Assembly: GCF_015689175.1 (NCBI RefSeq)
Contig: NZ_CP065047.1
Span: forward strand, 682,001 to 746,000
Source of the DNA: Mycobacterium kubicae
GTDB taxonomy: Bacteria > Actinomycetota > Actinomycetes > Mycobacteriales > Mycobacteriaceae
Length of the DNA stretch: 64,000 nucleotides
Direction of reading: 5' to 3'
Under the pieces are notes generated by a model, which was not told the DNA's origin, searched no databases, and was given only the letters and a program-made list of their open reading frames with translations. A program made the translations under genes and the position numbers. Positions 16,902 to 25,117 of the stretch are shown piece by piece (the stretch's first letter is position 1; each line of letters opens with the position of its first letter).

Positions 16902-17861
16902 ATGAACACAACGTGGGACTGCACAGTCATAGGTGGCGGGGCCGCGGGCCTCAGCGCCGCACTGGTGCTCGGGCGGGCCAGGCGCCGCACCCTGCTCGTC
17001 GACGCGGGTAGACAAAGCAATCTGCCCGCACCCGGCATAGGCGGACTGCTCGGTCATGACGGCCGCCCGCCCGCGGAGCTTTACGCGGCGGGTCGCCAAG
17101 AGCTCACCAAGTATCCGACGGTCGAAGTGCGCAACAGCGAAATCACGACGGCGAAGCGGGGATTCGAGGTCGCCCTGGCCGACGGCACCGTGGAGCACAC
17201 GCGGACGGTGTTGCTGGCCACCGGCATGGAGTACCGCTACCCGAACATCACGGGGCTCGACGCGCTGTGGGGCAGGTCGGCCTTCCACTGCCCGTTCTGC
17301 CACGGCTGGGAGGTACGTAATCAACCGCTCGCCGTCCTGGCCGACGGGAAGCGCGCCGTGCACTCTGCGCTGCTGCTGCGGGCCTGGAGCGACGACATCA
17401 TGGTGCTGTCCAACGGATCACCCGTGAGCGAACCGGAACGGCAGCAGCTCAGTGCCGCCGGGATCGACGCGGACACCAGAACGATTGCCGAATTGTCCTC
17501 TCGCGATGGTGGGTTGGACGAAGTGGTATTCGACGATGGCTTCCGATTGCCGCGCCGCGGTGTGCTGGTCGCGGCGACGTTGCACCAGCGTTCGACGCTA
17601 CCGGCCCAACTGGGCCTCGCGATGGCGCCGCCCGGGCCCGTCGTGGCCGACGCCGTCGCGATCGACGCCATGCACCGGACCTCGGTGCCGGGCGTGTTCG
17701 CCGCCGGCGACGTCAGCACCCAGATGCCGCAGGTGGCGGGCGCCGTCGCGGCGGGCTCGCTGGCGGCGTCCGCTGTGGTGCAAACCCTGCAGGCCGAAAA
17801 CGTCGGCCTGGCAGTTCCCGACTGGCCCGAGATCAAGGAGAACGCGGATGCACACGCCTGA
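16902..17861 (+). CDS. FAD-dependent pyridine nucleotide-disulfide oxidoreductase (thioredoxin-reductase-like)
   Basis: 319 residues from ATG 16902 (MNTTWDCTVIGGGAAGLSAA). FAD-binding GGGAAGLSAALVLGRARR at the N-terminus, redox-active pair in FHCPFCHGWEV (C-x-x-C, about residue 130), and C-terminal FAD motif VPGVFAAGDVSTQMPQ. The size and CPxC pair match low-molecular-weight thioredoxin reductases, but the adjacent methyltransferase and the family's spread (bacillithiol or dithiolopyrrolone-type oxidases) leave the partner open. The stop overlaps the start of the methyltransferase by 14 bases, so the two form an operon. Confidence 0.85.
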   Translation: MNTTWDCTVIGGGAAGLSAALVLGRARRRTLLVDAGRQSNLPAPGIGGLLGHDGRPPAELYAAGRQELTKYPTVEVRNSEITTAKRGFEVALADGTVEHTRTVLLATGMEYRYPNITGLDALWGRSAFHCPFCHGWEVRNQPLAVLADGKRAVHSALLLRAWSDDIMVLSNGSPVSEPERQQLSAAGIDADTRTIAELSSRDGGLDEVVFDDGFRLPRRGVLVAATLHQRSTLPAQLGLAMAPPGPVVADAVAIDAMHRTSVPGVFAAGDVSTQMPQVAGAVAAGSLAASAVVQTLQAENVGLAVPDWPEIKENADAHA

Positions 17862-18492
17862 ACCCGGTGAGGCGGCGCCGGACTTCTGGGACCGCCTGTA
17901 CCGCAGAAGTGACCGGATTTGGAGCGGCAACGTCAACGCCCGACTCGCCGAGGTGGCGGTCGACCTCCCGCCGGGCCGGGCCCTCGATCTGGGCTGCGGG
18001 GAGGGTGGCGACGCCATGTGGCTCGCCGAGCGGGGTTGGCAGGTGGTGGCCACCGATATCTCCCCGGTGGCCATCGAGCGCGCCCGCGAGGACGCCCGGG
18101 CCCGCGGCCTCGCCGAGCGGATCGAATTCGTCCGCACCGATCTGGCCGACGGCGTGCCCGCCGGTCCGTTCGATCTGGTGTCTGCGCACTACTTTCACGT
18201 GCCGGAACCCTTGGCGCTCAACCGCAGCGCCGTGCTCCGCGCGGCCGCGGAGGCGTTGCGCCCGGGAGGTCACCTGCTGATCGTTGACCACGGATCGGCA
18301 CCGTCGTGGTCGGAGCACCACGATTACCCATTCCCCGGCGCCGACGAGGTACTCGACTCGCTCGACCTCGATGTGGCCCAGTGGCAACGGGTTCGGGTCG
18401 AGGCCGTCGATCGCGACGTCGCAGGGCCGGACGGTCAGAAGGCCAGCGTCAAGGACAACGTCATGTTGTTGCGGCGGAGGTCGGATAGCTGA
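17848..18492 (+). CDS. Class I SAM-dependent methyltransferase
   Basis: 214 residues from ATG 17848, overlapping the preceding gene. SAM-binding motif ALDLGCGEGGDAMWLAERG (motif I) followed by VVATDISPVAIERAREDA (motif II acidic Asp), RIEFVRTDLAD, and FDLVSAHYFHVPE. The start NFWDRLYR-like DFWDRLYRRSDRIWSG is typical of the TehB/thiopurine-methyltransferase-like group that detoxifies chalcogen or thiol compounds. Together with the CxxC flavoprotein it suggests a redox or xenobiotic detoxification unit controlled by the XRE-cupin regulator. The substrate is an inference only. Confidence 0.85.
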   Translation: MHTPEPGEAAPDFWDRLYRRSDRIWSGNVNARLAEVAVDLPPGRALDLGCGEGGDAMWLAERGWQVVATDISPVAIERAREDARARGLAERIEFVRTDLADGVPAGPFDLVSAHYFHVPEPLALNRSAVLRAAAEALRPGGHLLIVDHGSAPSWSEHHDYPFPGADEVLDSLDLDVAQWQRVRVEAVDRDVAGPDGQKASVKDNVMLLRRRSDS

Positions 18493-18520
18493 GAAAGGCG
18501 GGTAGGTCGTGCCGCTCGAT

Positions 18521-18549
18521 GTGGAGCCGATGACGGGAATCGGACCCGC
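18521..18549 (-). repeat. Partial copy of the tRNA-Gly 3' end (attachment-site-like direct repeat)
   Basis: 29 bases match 20039-20067, the T arm and acceptor 3' strand of the tRNA-Gly gene, with one mismatch (A to G in the T loop), in the same orientation. Weaker resemblance continues into the anticodon arm to about 18564. No 5' half of a tRNA follows, so this is not a functional tRNA. It is the pattern left when an element integrates at a tRNA 3' end. Confidence 0.7.
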
Positions 18550-18634
18550 CCATCCAGTTTGGGAGTTTTTTCGCTATGCGAACGAGTGAGCGATCGCCGG
18601 TGTGCCACCTAGCAACTCCGAAACCTTTTCGCGA

Positions 18635-18845
18635 CTAGAGGATCAGTGCCGCGATTTGGCGTTCAGCGGCGGCATGCCCGGTTTGTTCGTCTCCGAGCCT
18701 GATGAGGGTCAGGCCCGAGGAGATTGCCCCAGATAGTTCGGAGCAAAAACTTGGTAAACACGAGCCGTTCCCGCTCCTTATCCGATGCGGTCGCCGGGTG
18801 CTGAATTGCTTGCAGTTCTCCACTGGCTGTGGGACGCGACGGACG
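18635..18845 (-). pseudogene. TetR regulator C-terminal remnant, frameshifted
   Basis: On the minus strand one frame reads SDKERERLVFTKFLL, then a one-base shift in a T run (near 18750) continues as SELSGAISSGLTLIRLGDE, QTGHAAAERQIAALIL and TAG at 18637-18635. Joined, this resembles the C-terminal ligand-domain end of mycobacterial TetR-family regulators (pattern SExxGAxxAGxxLxRLGDExxAHxxAERQIAAL). No N-terminal helix-turn-helix is found upstream. It lies just before, and divergent from, the SDR gene, the usual place for its regulator. Recognition is by eye and therefore moderate. Confidence 0.5.
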
Positions 18846-18927
18846 TGGATCTCTACATGCGTGACCAAATCTCTGTTCCATTGTATGTTCGAATCGCGCG
18901 ACGAACAGCCACTTGTGGGGAGGATTG

Positions 18928-19884
18928 ATGATCGACTTCACTGACCAGGCAATAGTGGTAACCGGCGCCGGACGTGGTTTGGGTCGGTTGTATGCGCTGG
19001 ACCTCGCAAAGCGGGGTGCGTCGGTCGTGGTGAACGATCTCGGGGGCAGCATGGGCGGCGAGGGCGCCGATCCAACGGTGGCCGATGAGGTCGTTGGTGA
19101 GATCACTCAGGGGGGCGGCAAGGCGGTGGCCTCGCACGACTCTGTCGAAAGCCCTGAGGGCGGTGAGGCGATTGTCCAGGCTGCGATCAAGCACTTCGGA
19201 CGGTTGGACGCGGTGGTGAGTAACGCCGGGATCTTCAACAGCATCGCCTTTGAGGAGATGACCCCGGACCAGTGGCGGCAGATGCTCAAGGTGCATCTCG
19301 ACGGCGGGTTTCACCTGAGCCAGCCAGCGTTCAAAATCATGAAGAATCAGGGCTACGGGAGGTTCGTGTTCATTTCGTCATCGGGCGGAATGTTCGGACA
19401 GCATCTTGAGGCGCACTATGGTGCCGCGAAGGCGGGCCTGGTTGGGTTGAGCAACGTCATTGCCCTTGAAGGGGCCGAGCACGGCATCCTCTCCAACACC
19501 GTGTTGCCCTTCGGCTTTTCGCGCATGGTCACCGAGACGGTAGACGCGAAGACACTGGAAGAAACCGGGCTGAAGGACTTGATAGCGCCGGAAAAGGTCG
19601 TGCCGATGGTTACCTATCTGGCTAGTCGGGCCTGTGAAGTCACCCACCAGAATTACTCCGCCTTGGCGGGCCGATACGGACGGGTGTTTATCGGTCTCGG
19701 CGACGGCTGGCTGGCCGAGAGGGACGTCACCGCCACTGCCGACGACATCGCCGAACACTTTGCTCAGGTTTCAGACACCGAGTCGTACTCGATCCCCGAC
19801 AACATCTACGAGGAACTCTTCTCGGTTATGGGTCGACTCGGCATTGACAAGGGGGGTGCGGGCGCGTCTGCGGATTCGAGTTAG
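18928..19884 (+). CDS. Short-chain dehydrogenase/reductase (hydroxyacyl-CoA dehydrogenase-like)
   Basis: 318 residues from ATG 18928, with GGGGAGG 6 bases upstream. NAD-binding VTGAGRGLGRLYALDL (TGxxxGxG), VVVNDLGGSMGGEG, VVSNAGIF (NAG), catalytic Ser in FISSSGG and Tyr-x-x-x-Lys in HYGAAKAGL. The VVNDLGG segment and the C-terminal extension of about 60 residues are typical of the SDR branch related to the dehydrogenase part of peroxisomal multifunctional enzyme type 2, acting on 3-hydroxyacyl-CoA or steroids. It is the only intact gene between the two tRNA-Gly copies, and its codon third positions look less GC-biased than neighbours, consistent with transfer. Confidence 0.85.
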   Translation: MIDFTDQAIVVTGAGRGLGRLYALDLAKRGASVVVNDLGGSMGGEGADPTVADEVVGEITQGGGKAVASHDSVESPEGGEAIVQAAIKHFGRLDAVVSNAGIFNSIAFEEMTPDQWRQMLKVHLDGGFHLSQPAFKIMKNQGYGRFVFISSSGGMFGQHLEAHYGAAKAGLVGLSNVIALEGAEHGILSNTVLPFGFSRMVTETVDAKTLEETGLKDLIAPEKVVPMVTYLASRACEVTHQNYSALAGRYGRVFIGLGDGWLAERDVTATADDIAEHFAQVSDTESYSIPDNIYEELFSVMGRLGIDKGGAGASADSS

Positions 19885-20038
19885 CCCAGGCGTAACGGCC
19901 CCCTTCGGTCTTCCGGAACACAGACGAATGAAGGTTGCGAACGACGGCAACAGCAATCGCTTCTCATCCTGCGTGCAGCACCGTCACGGGACCACCGCCG
20001 CGGCGGCAGCGTGCGGTTCCACGGCCGCTCTGGCAGGA

Positions 20039-20067
20039 GTGGAGCCGATGACGGGAATCGAACCCGC
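20039..20067 (-). repeat. Right copy of the tRNA-Gly 3'-end direct repeat
   Basis: The 3' part of the intact tRNA-Gly gene, matching 18521-18549 at 28 of 29 positions in direct orientation. It would be the original attachment site if an element integrated here. Confidence 0.6.
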
Positions 20068-20113
20068 GTATTCAGCTTGGGAAGCTGATGTTCTGCCATT
20101 GAACTACATCGGC
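20040..20113 (-). tRNA. tRNA-Gly (anticodon CCC)
   Basis: 74 nt on the minus strand with an encoded CCA. The acceptor stem GCCGATG pairs with CATCGGC; D arm GTTC-AATGGCA-GAAC; anticodon arm TCAGC-TTCCCAA-GCTGA gives anticodon CCC for GGG glycine codons; T arm GCGGG-TTCGATT-CCCGT. Discriminator base is T. All four stems are complete, so it should be functional. It lies immediately upstream of the Rv0320-like gene in the opposite orientation. Confidence 0.95.
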
Positions 20114-20278
20114 GCGTTCGCCTCAGAAGGCTAGCACCCAGCCGCTGGCCGCGCCCACAGCCCCGCGGTCGCTGCCAGGCCTCCTTTGCTGGCAGGTGTC
20201 GGATTAGACGCACTAAGAATCATAAGAAATGCATAGTTATTCTTTTGTTATCTGAAGCCACCTCGTAAGGTGCCATTC

Positions 20279-20944
20279 GTGGGTCGGCACGAATTGGTGA
20301 GGCAGCGACGAAAGTCGTCGGCCGTGCTGGCCGCCCTCATCGCCCCTGCCGCTGTGTTCTTCGTCGCCGGAGCAGATGTGAACCCGCTGGCCGCGCGCGA
20401 GAAACCGAAACCCGTCGTCGAGGATATAAACCCTTGTTGCGTCGAGTTGGTCGCCGCGTCCCCAGCACCCATGTCGGAACTGGCCGGTACCGGTGACGGG
20501 CCAAGTTTTGCTGCGGGACAAATGCCCGCCGCATCGAGATATCGGGTGGACACGCGATCCCGCTTCCTGCCCGCCGGAGTCGCGCCCGAGCAGGGCCTGC
20601 AGATCCGCACCATCCTCACCGCACGCAGCATCAGCGCAGAGTTCCCCGAGATCCATGAGATCGGCGGCGTGCGACCCGACCCCCTCGGTTGGCACCCCCG
20701 GGGACTGGCGCTCGATGTGATGATCCCCAACCCGGACACCGCCGACGGGATCGCCTTGGGCAACAAGATCGTGGCCTTCGTGATGGAAAACGCGACCCGG
20801 TTCGGGATACAAGACGCCATCTGGCGCGGCGTCTACTACACGCCCGGCGGCGCACAATCCACCGGCGCCGGGCACTACGACCACGTCCACGTCACCACCA
20901 CCGGAGGCGGATACCCGACCGGCGACGAGATCTACGTTCGCTGA
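20279..20944 (+). CDS. Conserved exported protein (Rv0320-like)
   Basis: 221 residues from GTG 20279, chosen because AAGG ends 8 bases upstream; GTG 20270 would add three residues. N-terminus VGRHELVRQRRKSSAV, AALIAPAAVFFVAGA is a signal peptide or anchor with a basic start. After a linker, the C-terminal domain of about 120 residues includes EIHEIGGVRPDPLGWHPRG, LALDVMIPN and GHYDHVHVTT. This His/Asp arrangement (HPRGLALDVM ... YDHVHV) resembles a peptidase M15/hedgehog-like zinc fold found in cell-wall enzymes. Neighbour dcd follows as in M. tuberculosis. Confidence 0.8.
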   Translation: MGRHELVRQRRKSSAVLAALIAPAAVFFVAGADVNPLAAREKPKPVVEDINPCCVELVAASPAPMSELAGTGDGPSFAAGQMPAASRYRVDTRSRFLPAGVAPEQGLQIRTILTARSISAEFPEIHEIGGVRPDPLGWHPRGLALDVMIPNPDTADGIALGNKIVAFVMENATRFGIQDAIWRGVYYTPGGAQSTGAGHYDHVHVTTTGGGYPTGDEIYVR

Positions 20945-20976
20945 GCTGAACGGACCGCGGCAGATACGCTCTTCGG

Positions 20977-21549
20977 GTGCTGCTCTCCGATCGTGATCTC
21001 AGGGCCGAAATCGCCGCGGGGCGGGTGGGCATCCACCCGTTCGACGACAGCCTGGTTCAGCCGTCCAGCATCGATGTCCGACTGGACTCCCTGTTCCGAG
21101 TGTTTAACAACACCCGCTACACGCACATCGACCCGGCCAAGCAGCAAGATGAGTTGACGACCCTGGTCGAACCCAAAGAGGGCGATCCCTTCGTCCTGCA
21201 TCCGGGGGAGTTCGTACTCGGGTCCACCTTGGAGCAGTTCACCCTGCCCGAAGACCTCGCGGGGCGCCTGGAAGGCAAGTCCTCGCTCGGCCGGCTGGGG
21301 CTGCTCACCCACTCGACCGCAGGCTTCATCGACCCGGGCTTCAGCGGGCACATCACGCTCGAGTTGTCGAACGTCGCCAACCTGCCAATTACGTTGTGGC
21401 CAGGGATGAAAATCGGTCAGTTATGTATTCTCCGACTAACTAGCCCTTCGGAGCACCCATACGGCAGTTCCCGAGTAGGGTCGAAATACCAGGGTCAGCG
21501 AGGCCCCACGCCGTCGCGGTCGTACCAGAACTTCATAAGGTCCACCTAG
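20977..21549 (+). CDS. dcd: dCTP deaminase (dUMP-forming)
   Basis: 190 residues from GTG 20977. It converts dCTP towards dUMP, supplying thymidylate synthesis and limiting dUTP; mycobacterial Dcd is a bifunctional DCD-DUT enzyme. Visible family marks: [70 protein letters not shown] and [13 protein letters not shown] at the C-terminus. The catalytic Glu is in GHITLELSN. Length equals that of M. tuberculosis Dcd (190). It sits 32 bases after the Rv0320-like gene. Confidence 0.97.
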   Translation: MLLSDRDLRAEIAAGRVGIHPFDDSLVQPSSIDVRLDSLFRVFNNTRYTHIDPAKQQDELTTLVEPKEGDPFVLHPGEFVLGSTLEQFTLPEDLAGRLEGKSSLGRLGLLTHSTAGFIDPGFSGHITLELSNVANLPITLWPGMKIGQLCILRLTSPSEHPYGSSRVGSKYQGQRGPTPSRSYQNFIRST

Positions 21550-21645
21550 CTGCTGCACAGCTCTATCGGCGACCATAGATAGTTGGCGATCGCGCGCCGT
21601 GTTCCCTCCGCCAGACCCTGGCACACAAGACCTTTGGGAGGGGTT

Positions 21646-23385
21646 GTGGACGTCGTACTCGGGGTTTCGATGGCGCCGTCAGCCGTTCGTATGGCGCTCG
21701 TTGAAGGCGAAGACGGCGACGGCGTGATCGTCGACGAAGACAGTTTCCGTATCGGCCGCGACTCGGCCACCACCTGCGCACCGGATCAGGTCGTTTCAGC
21801 CATCCTGGGCACCCAAGAGGGCGCGGCCGACGCCGGCTTGCACCTGTCCGCGATCGGCGTGAGTTGGACCGATCAGGTCCAGGCGGCCGCGCTGCGTGAT
21901 GCGTTGGCCGCGTACAAGGTTGAGAACGTCATGCTGGTTTCGGCGTTCATGGCCGCGGCCGCGCTCGGACAGTCGGTCGGTTGTGCCGTCGGGCACCAGA
22001 AGACCGCGGTGTTGTTCATCGAGCCGGAGACCGCGACGTTGGCCGTGGTGGATACCGCTGACGGGTCCTTGTGCGAATTGCGCCGGCAGGCCTTGGCCGA
22101 CGACGACGAGACGGCGGTAGCCGAACTGGTCGATCTGGTCGCCGCCGCTGAGACGTTGGACACCCATCCCGACGGGCTCTATGTCGTCGGTTCGGGCGTC
22201 GACGTCCCCCTCATCAAGCCGGCGCTCGAGGCAGCGACGTCGCTGACGGTTAGCGCGCCGGAAGAGCCCGAGATGGCGCTGGCGCGCGGTGCGGCGCTGG
22301 CCTCGGGCAACTCGCCACTGTTTGCGGCGTCCACGACAGCCCTGGCCTACGCCCAGGATCCAGCGGTTGCCGACGACCCCATGGAATTCGGCTACGACGA
22401 AGAGCCGGGCGACATCGACGCCGCGGACGAGCCTGCCGCACGCCGGCCCATGTTCCTGGTCGGCAGCGTGCTGGCGGTCGTCGCCATCGCCGCGGTGGTG
22501 GCGATGGAGATCGCGCTGGCGATTGGGATCCGCCCGACGGTCGCGTTGCAACCCACACCGAGCCAAAACCACTTTGTCGCGCCGACCCAACAACCGCCCG
22601 CGCCGGTCGAGGTGGCCGCACCGGCGCAGCGCAAGATCGATGTGCCCAAGCCGGCAGCGGCGCCCCGGGCGGTGATTCCGCAGGCGCCGGCTCCGTTGCC
22701 CGAGGCCCCGGCCCTGCCGGCGCCCGTGGCTCCGGTCGCCCCGGTTGCGCCCGAGCCGGTCGCGGTCCCGCCGGTGGTGCCGATTGTGGTGCCGCCCGTG
22801 CAGATTCCGGGTCCGAACTCGCTGTTCCGTCCGCCGGCGCCGCAGGCCCCGGTTCGGGTACCGCAACTGGAACCGCAAGCTCCGCAGCTGCCTGCCTCGC
22901 CGCCGCGCATCGTGCCGCAGGTTCCGCAGGCGCCGGTGCAGCAGGCTCCGCCGGTGCGCGGGCCCTCACCCACGCCCGGTAACGGTCCCGGTGGGGGCGG
23001 ACCCTTCGGCGGCGGTGGGCGCGGTGGTCCGTTCGGTGGCGGCGGCCCGGGTGGGCCCGGCGGTCACGGCGGTCCGTTCGATGGTGGCGGCCCCGGCGGT
23101 CCTGGTGGTCCCGGGGGTCACGGCGGTCCGTTCGGCGGCGGAGGCCTCGGCGGTCCTGGCGGGCCCTTCGGCGGTGGTCCGTTCGGTGGCGGTGGCCACG
23201 GCGGCGGTGGTGGCCCCTTCGGTGGTGGGCCGTTCGGCGGGGGCGGTGGCCCCGGTGGCGGCGGCGGACCGTTCGGCGGCGGTGGCCACGGCGGCGGTGG
23301 TGGTCCGTTTGGCGGCGGTGGTGGCTTCGGTGGCGGAGGCCACGGCGGCTTCGGCGGCGGTCATGGTGGCGGGGGCCGTAAATAG
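21646..23385 (+). CDS. DUF7159-like membrane protein with Pro-rich and Gly-rich tail (copy 1)
   Basis: 579 residues from GTG 21646, directly after GGGAGGGG. N-terminal domain of about 270 residues starts VDVVLGVSMAPSAVRMALVE and contains VVGSGVDVPLIKPALEA and EMALARGAALAS, a pattern reminiscent of actin/Hsp70-type ATPase-fold proteins in mycobacteria. One transmembrane helix (FLVGSVLAVVAIAAVVAME, about residue 275) is followed by a Pro/Ala-rich region and then about 135 residues of GGGPFGGG-type repeats. The tail is probably outside the membrane. It is 59% or so similar by eye to the next gene and both lie between dcd and udgA, which I recall as neighbours in M. tuberculosis. Function unknown. 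Confidence 0.8.
   Translation: MDVVLGVSMAPSAVRMALVEGEDGDGVIVDEDSFRIGRDSATTCAPDQVVSAILGTQEGAADAGLHLSAIGVSWTDQVQAAALRDALAAYKVENVMLVSAFMAAAALGQSVGCAVGHQKTAVLFIEPETATLAVVDTADGSLCELRRQALADDDETAVAELVDLVAAAETLDTHPDGLYVVGSGVDVPLIKPALEAATSLTVSAPEEPEMALARGAALASGNSPLFAASTTALAYAQDPAVADDPMEFGYDEEPGDIDAADEPAARRPMFLVGSVLAVVAIAAVVAMEIALAIGIRPTVALQPTPSQNHFVAPTQQPPAPVEVAAPAQRKIDVPKPAAAPRAVIPQAPAPLPEAPALPAPVAPVAPVAPEPVAVPPVVPIVVPPVQIPGPNSLFRPPAPQAPVRVPQLEPQAPQLPASPPRIVPQVPQAPVQQAPPVRGPSPTPGNGPGGGGPFGGGGRGGPFGGGGPGGPGGHGGPFDGGGPGGPGGPGGHGGPFGGGGLGGPGGPFGGGPFGGGGHGGGGGPFGGGPFGGGGGPGGGGGPFGGGGHGGGGGPFGGGGGFGGGGHGGFGGGHGGGGRK
22981..23382 (+). repeat. Gly-rich coding repeats (GGGPFGGGGHGG type), copy 1
   Basis: The last 134 codons of the first DUF7159-like gene consist of short, irregular units of GGPFGGGG and GHGGGG, encoded almost only by GGC/GGT/CCG/TTC. 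A shorter version (24823-25023) ends the second copy. Slippage-prone DNA; length is likely to vary between strains and to be hard to assemble. Confidence 0.8.
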
Positions 23386-23466
23386 TTAAACGGACTAATT
23401 GACCACGCGGGTACCGTGGTATCAGCAGGGGTTGGGGAACCCACGCAAGAGACTCATGGGGGAGCT

Positions 23467-25026
23467 GTGGACACCGTACTCGGTGTGTCGATGGCGCCAA
23501 CGGCAGTCCGAATGGTGCTGGTCGAAGGTGAAAACGGGGATGGCCCTACCGTCGACGAAGACAACATTGCGGTCGAAACTGACCAGGAACTGACCGCGCC
23601 CAGCGCGGCCGAGCAGGTCGTTTCGGCCATCCTGGGCACGCGCGAGGGCGCGGCTGAGGGCGGTTACCAGCTGGCATCGACCGGTGTCACGTGGACCGAT
23701 CCGATCAGTCCCGCTGTGCTGCGTGACGCGCTGGCCGCCCGCAAGGTCGAGAACGTCATGCTGGTTTCGGCGTTCCTCGCCGCGGCCGCCCTCGCCCAAT
23801 CTGTCGGCAGTTCGACCAACTATGCGCAGACGGCGTTGCTGTTCGTCGAGCCGGACACCGCCACATTGGCGGTGGTAGATAGTGCTGACGGGTCGGTCAA
23901 AGACATTCATCGCACCGCGTTGCCCGAAGACGACGACGCGGCGGTGGCTCAGCTGGCCGAGATGGTCTCGAGTGCTGAGGCGCTGGAAACGCGCCCGGAC
24001 GCGGTGTTCGTCGTGGGCTCTGGGGTGGACATTCCCCTGATCAAGCCCGCGCTGGAGGCCGCGACCACCCTTCCGCTCGCCGTGCCCGAAGAGCCCGAGA
24101 CGGCGCTCGCTCGCGGCGCCGCACTGGCGTCGGCCAACACACCGCTCTTCGTGTCGTCGACGGCGGCGCTGGCCTGGGCGCAGGACCCAGGCACCGGCGC
24201 CTACGACCCGTCGATGCTGGACGCGGCTTATTTTGATGACGTCTCCGACCGCGTGGACACGGGCAGCAGCGTCTTGGCCTACAGCGCGGTCCCCAGCGAA
24301 CTGACCGGTCAGTTCGAAGCGCCCGACGAGCGCAAGTCCTTCGGGCTGGTCGGCAGCGTGCTGCTGTCGATCTTCGTCATCGGGGTGGCCTCACTGGTTG
24401 TCGCGCTGGCCGTGAGCATCCGGACCACTTCGGCGACGAAGCCTGACCCCGGCTCCAACTTGGTCGCTCCGGCGGCGCCGGCGCCTGCCCCCGAACAGGC
24501 ACCAGCCCCAGCGCCGCAGGCCCCGGCGCCGGCCCCCGAGGCGGTGCCGCCAGCTCCCGCTCCGGCGCCTCAAGCTCCTGCACAGGTGCCCGAGGCGCCC
24601 GCCCCGGCACCGCAAGCTCCCGTCGAGGTGCCGCAGGCCCCGGCTCCGGTTCCGGTTCCCGTCGAGGTGCCCCAGGCTCCGGCCCCTCAATTTCCGGTGC
24701 CGGCCGCTCCGGCTCCGGTGCCGGCCGCTCCGGCCCCAGTGCCGGCGGCGCCCGTGCCGGTCCCTGTACCGATTGTGTTGCCCCCGATCCTCGGTCCGCA
24801 GCTACCGGGTCTGCCCGGCGGTGGTAACGACGGCATACCGGGCAGGTTTCCCGGTGGCGGCGGCGGCCCCGGCAAGGGCGGTGGCGGTGGCGATGGCCCC
24901 GGCAAGGGTGGCGGCGGTCCCGGCAAGGGCGGCGGTGGCGGCCCCTTCGGCGGCGGTCCCTTCGGCGGCGGGGGTCACGGCGGGGGCGGCTTTGGTGGCG
25001 GTGGCCACGGCGGCGGTCGCCGTTAG
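23467..25026 (+). CDS. DUF7159-like membrane protein with Pro-rich and Gly-rich tail (copy 2)
   Basis: 519 residues from GTG 23467 after GGGGGAG. It is a tandem paralogue of the previous gene: VDTVLGVSMAPTAVRMVLVE, KVENVMLVSAFLAAAALAQS, VVGSGVDIPLIKPALEA and ETALARGAALAS occur at the same positions. A transmembrane helix (LVGSVLLSIFVIGVASLVV) is at about residue 290, then a repetitive PAPAPQAPA region and a shorter Gly-rich end (PFGGGPFGGGGHGGGG). The tails differ more than the heads, as expected for repetitive DNA. Probably cell-envelope proteins; no activity can be assigned. Confidence 0.8.
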   Translation: MDTVLGVSMAPTAVRMVLVEGENGDGPTVDEDNIAVETDQELTAPSAAEQVVSAILGTREGAAEGGYQLASTGVTWTDPISPAVLRDALAARKVENVMLVSAFLAAAALAQSVGSSTNYAQTALLFVEPDTATLAVVDSADGSVKDIHRTALPEDDDAAVAQLAEMVSSAEALETRPDAVFVVGSGVDIPLIKPALEAATTLPLAVPEEPETALARGAALASANTPLFVSSTAALAWAQDPGTGAYDPSMLDAAYFDDVSDRVDTGSSVLAYSAVPSELTGQFEAPDERKSFGLVGSVLLSIFVIGVASLVVALAVSIRTTSATKPDPGSNLVAPAAPAPAPEQAPAPAPQAPAPAPEAVPPAPAPAPQAPAQVPEAPAPAPQAPVEVPQAPAPVPVPVEVPQAPAPQFPVPAAPAPVPAAPAPVPAAPVPVPVPIVLPPILGPQLPGLPGGGNDGIPGRFPGGGGGPGKGGGGGDGPGKGGGGPGKGGGGGPFGGGPFGGGGHGGGGFGGGGHGGGRR

Positions 25027-25117
25027 GTTGACAGCATCTGATCCCGCCGGATAGCTGTCATCTGCCGTTCAGCGTCGCGATGCAGTTAGCTCATCGCGGC
25101 GACCTACACACGGTGGT

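Larger units (their letters stand above)
18493..18927. other. 435-base stretch without an intact gene
   Basis: Between the methyltransferase and SDR genes. It holds a partial tRNA-Gly copy at 18521-18549 and a frameshifted TetR C-terminal remnant (18635-18845, minus strand). It has runs such as GGGAGTTTTTTCGC and is visibly less GC-rich than its surroundings. The ribosome binding site of the SDR gene (GGGGAGG) is at its right edge. Confidence 0.6.
18521..20113. other. Possible remnant of a tRNA-integrated island
   Basis: The stretch is bounded on the right by an intact tRNA-Gly gene whose 3' end faces left and on the left by a direct copy of that 3' end. Inside are one intact SDR gene and a decayed TetR fragment, plus AT-richer spacers. 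No integrase or transposase is visible, so if it was a mobile element it has lost its machinery. The alternative is an old tRNA gene duplication with later decay. Confidence 0.4.

Noticed and set aside
18521..18566. Second functional tRNA-Gly gene
   Set aside because: Only the 3' half is present; no matching 5' acceptor strand follows at 18567-18600.
20237..20890. 217-codon minus-strand frame near the tRNA
   Set aside because: Antisense to the Rv0320-like gene, which has a signal peptide and conserved motifs.
22250..23500. Arg/His/Gly-rich frames opposite or within the Gly-rich tails of the DUF7159-like genes
   Set aside because: Follow directly from GGC/GGT/CCG repeats read in other frames.
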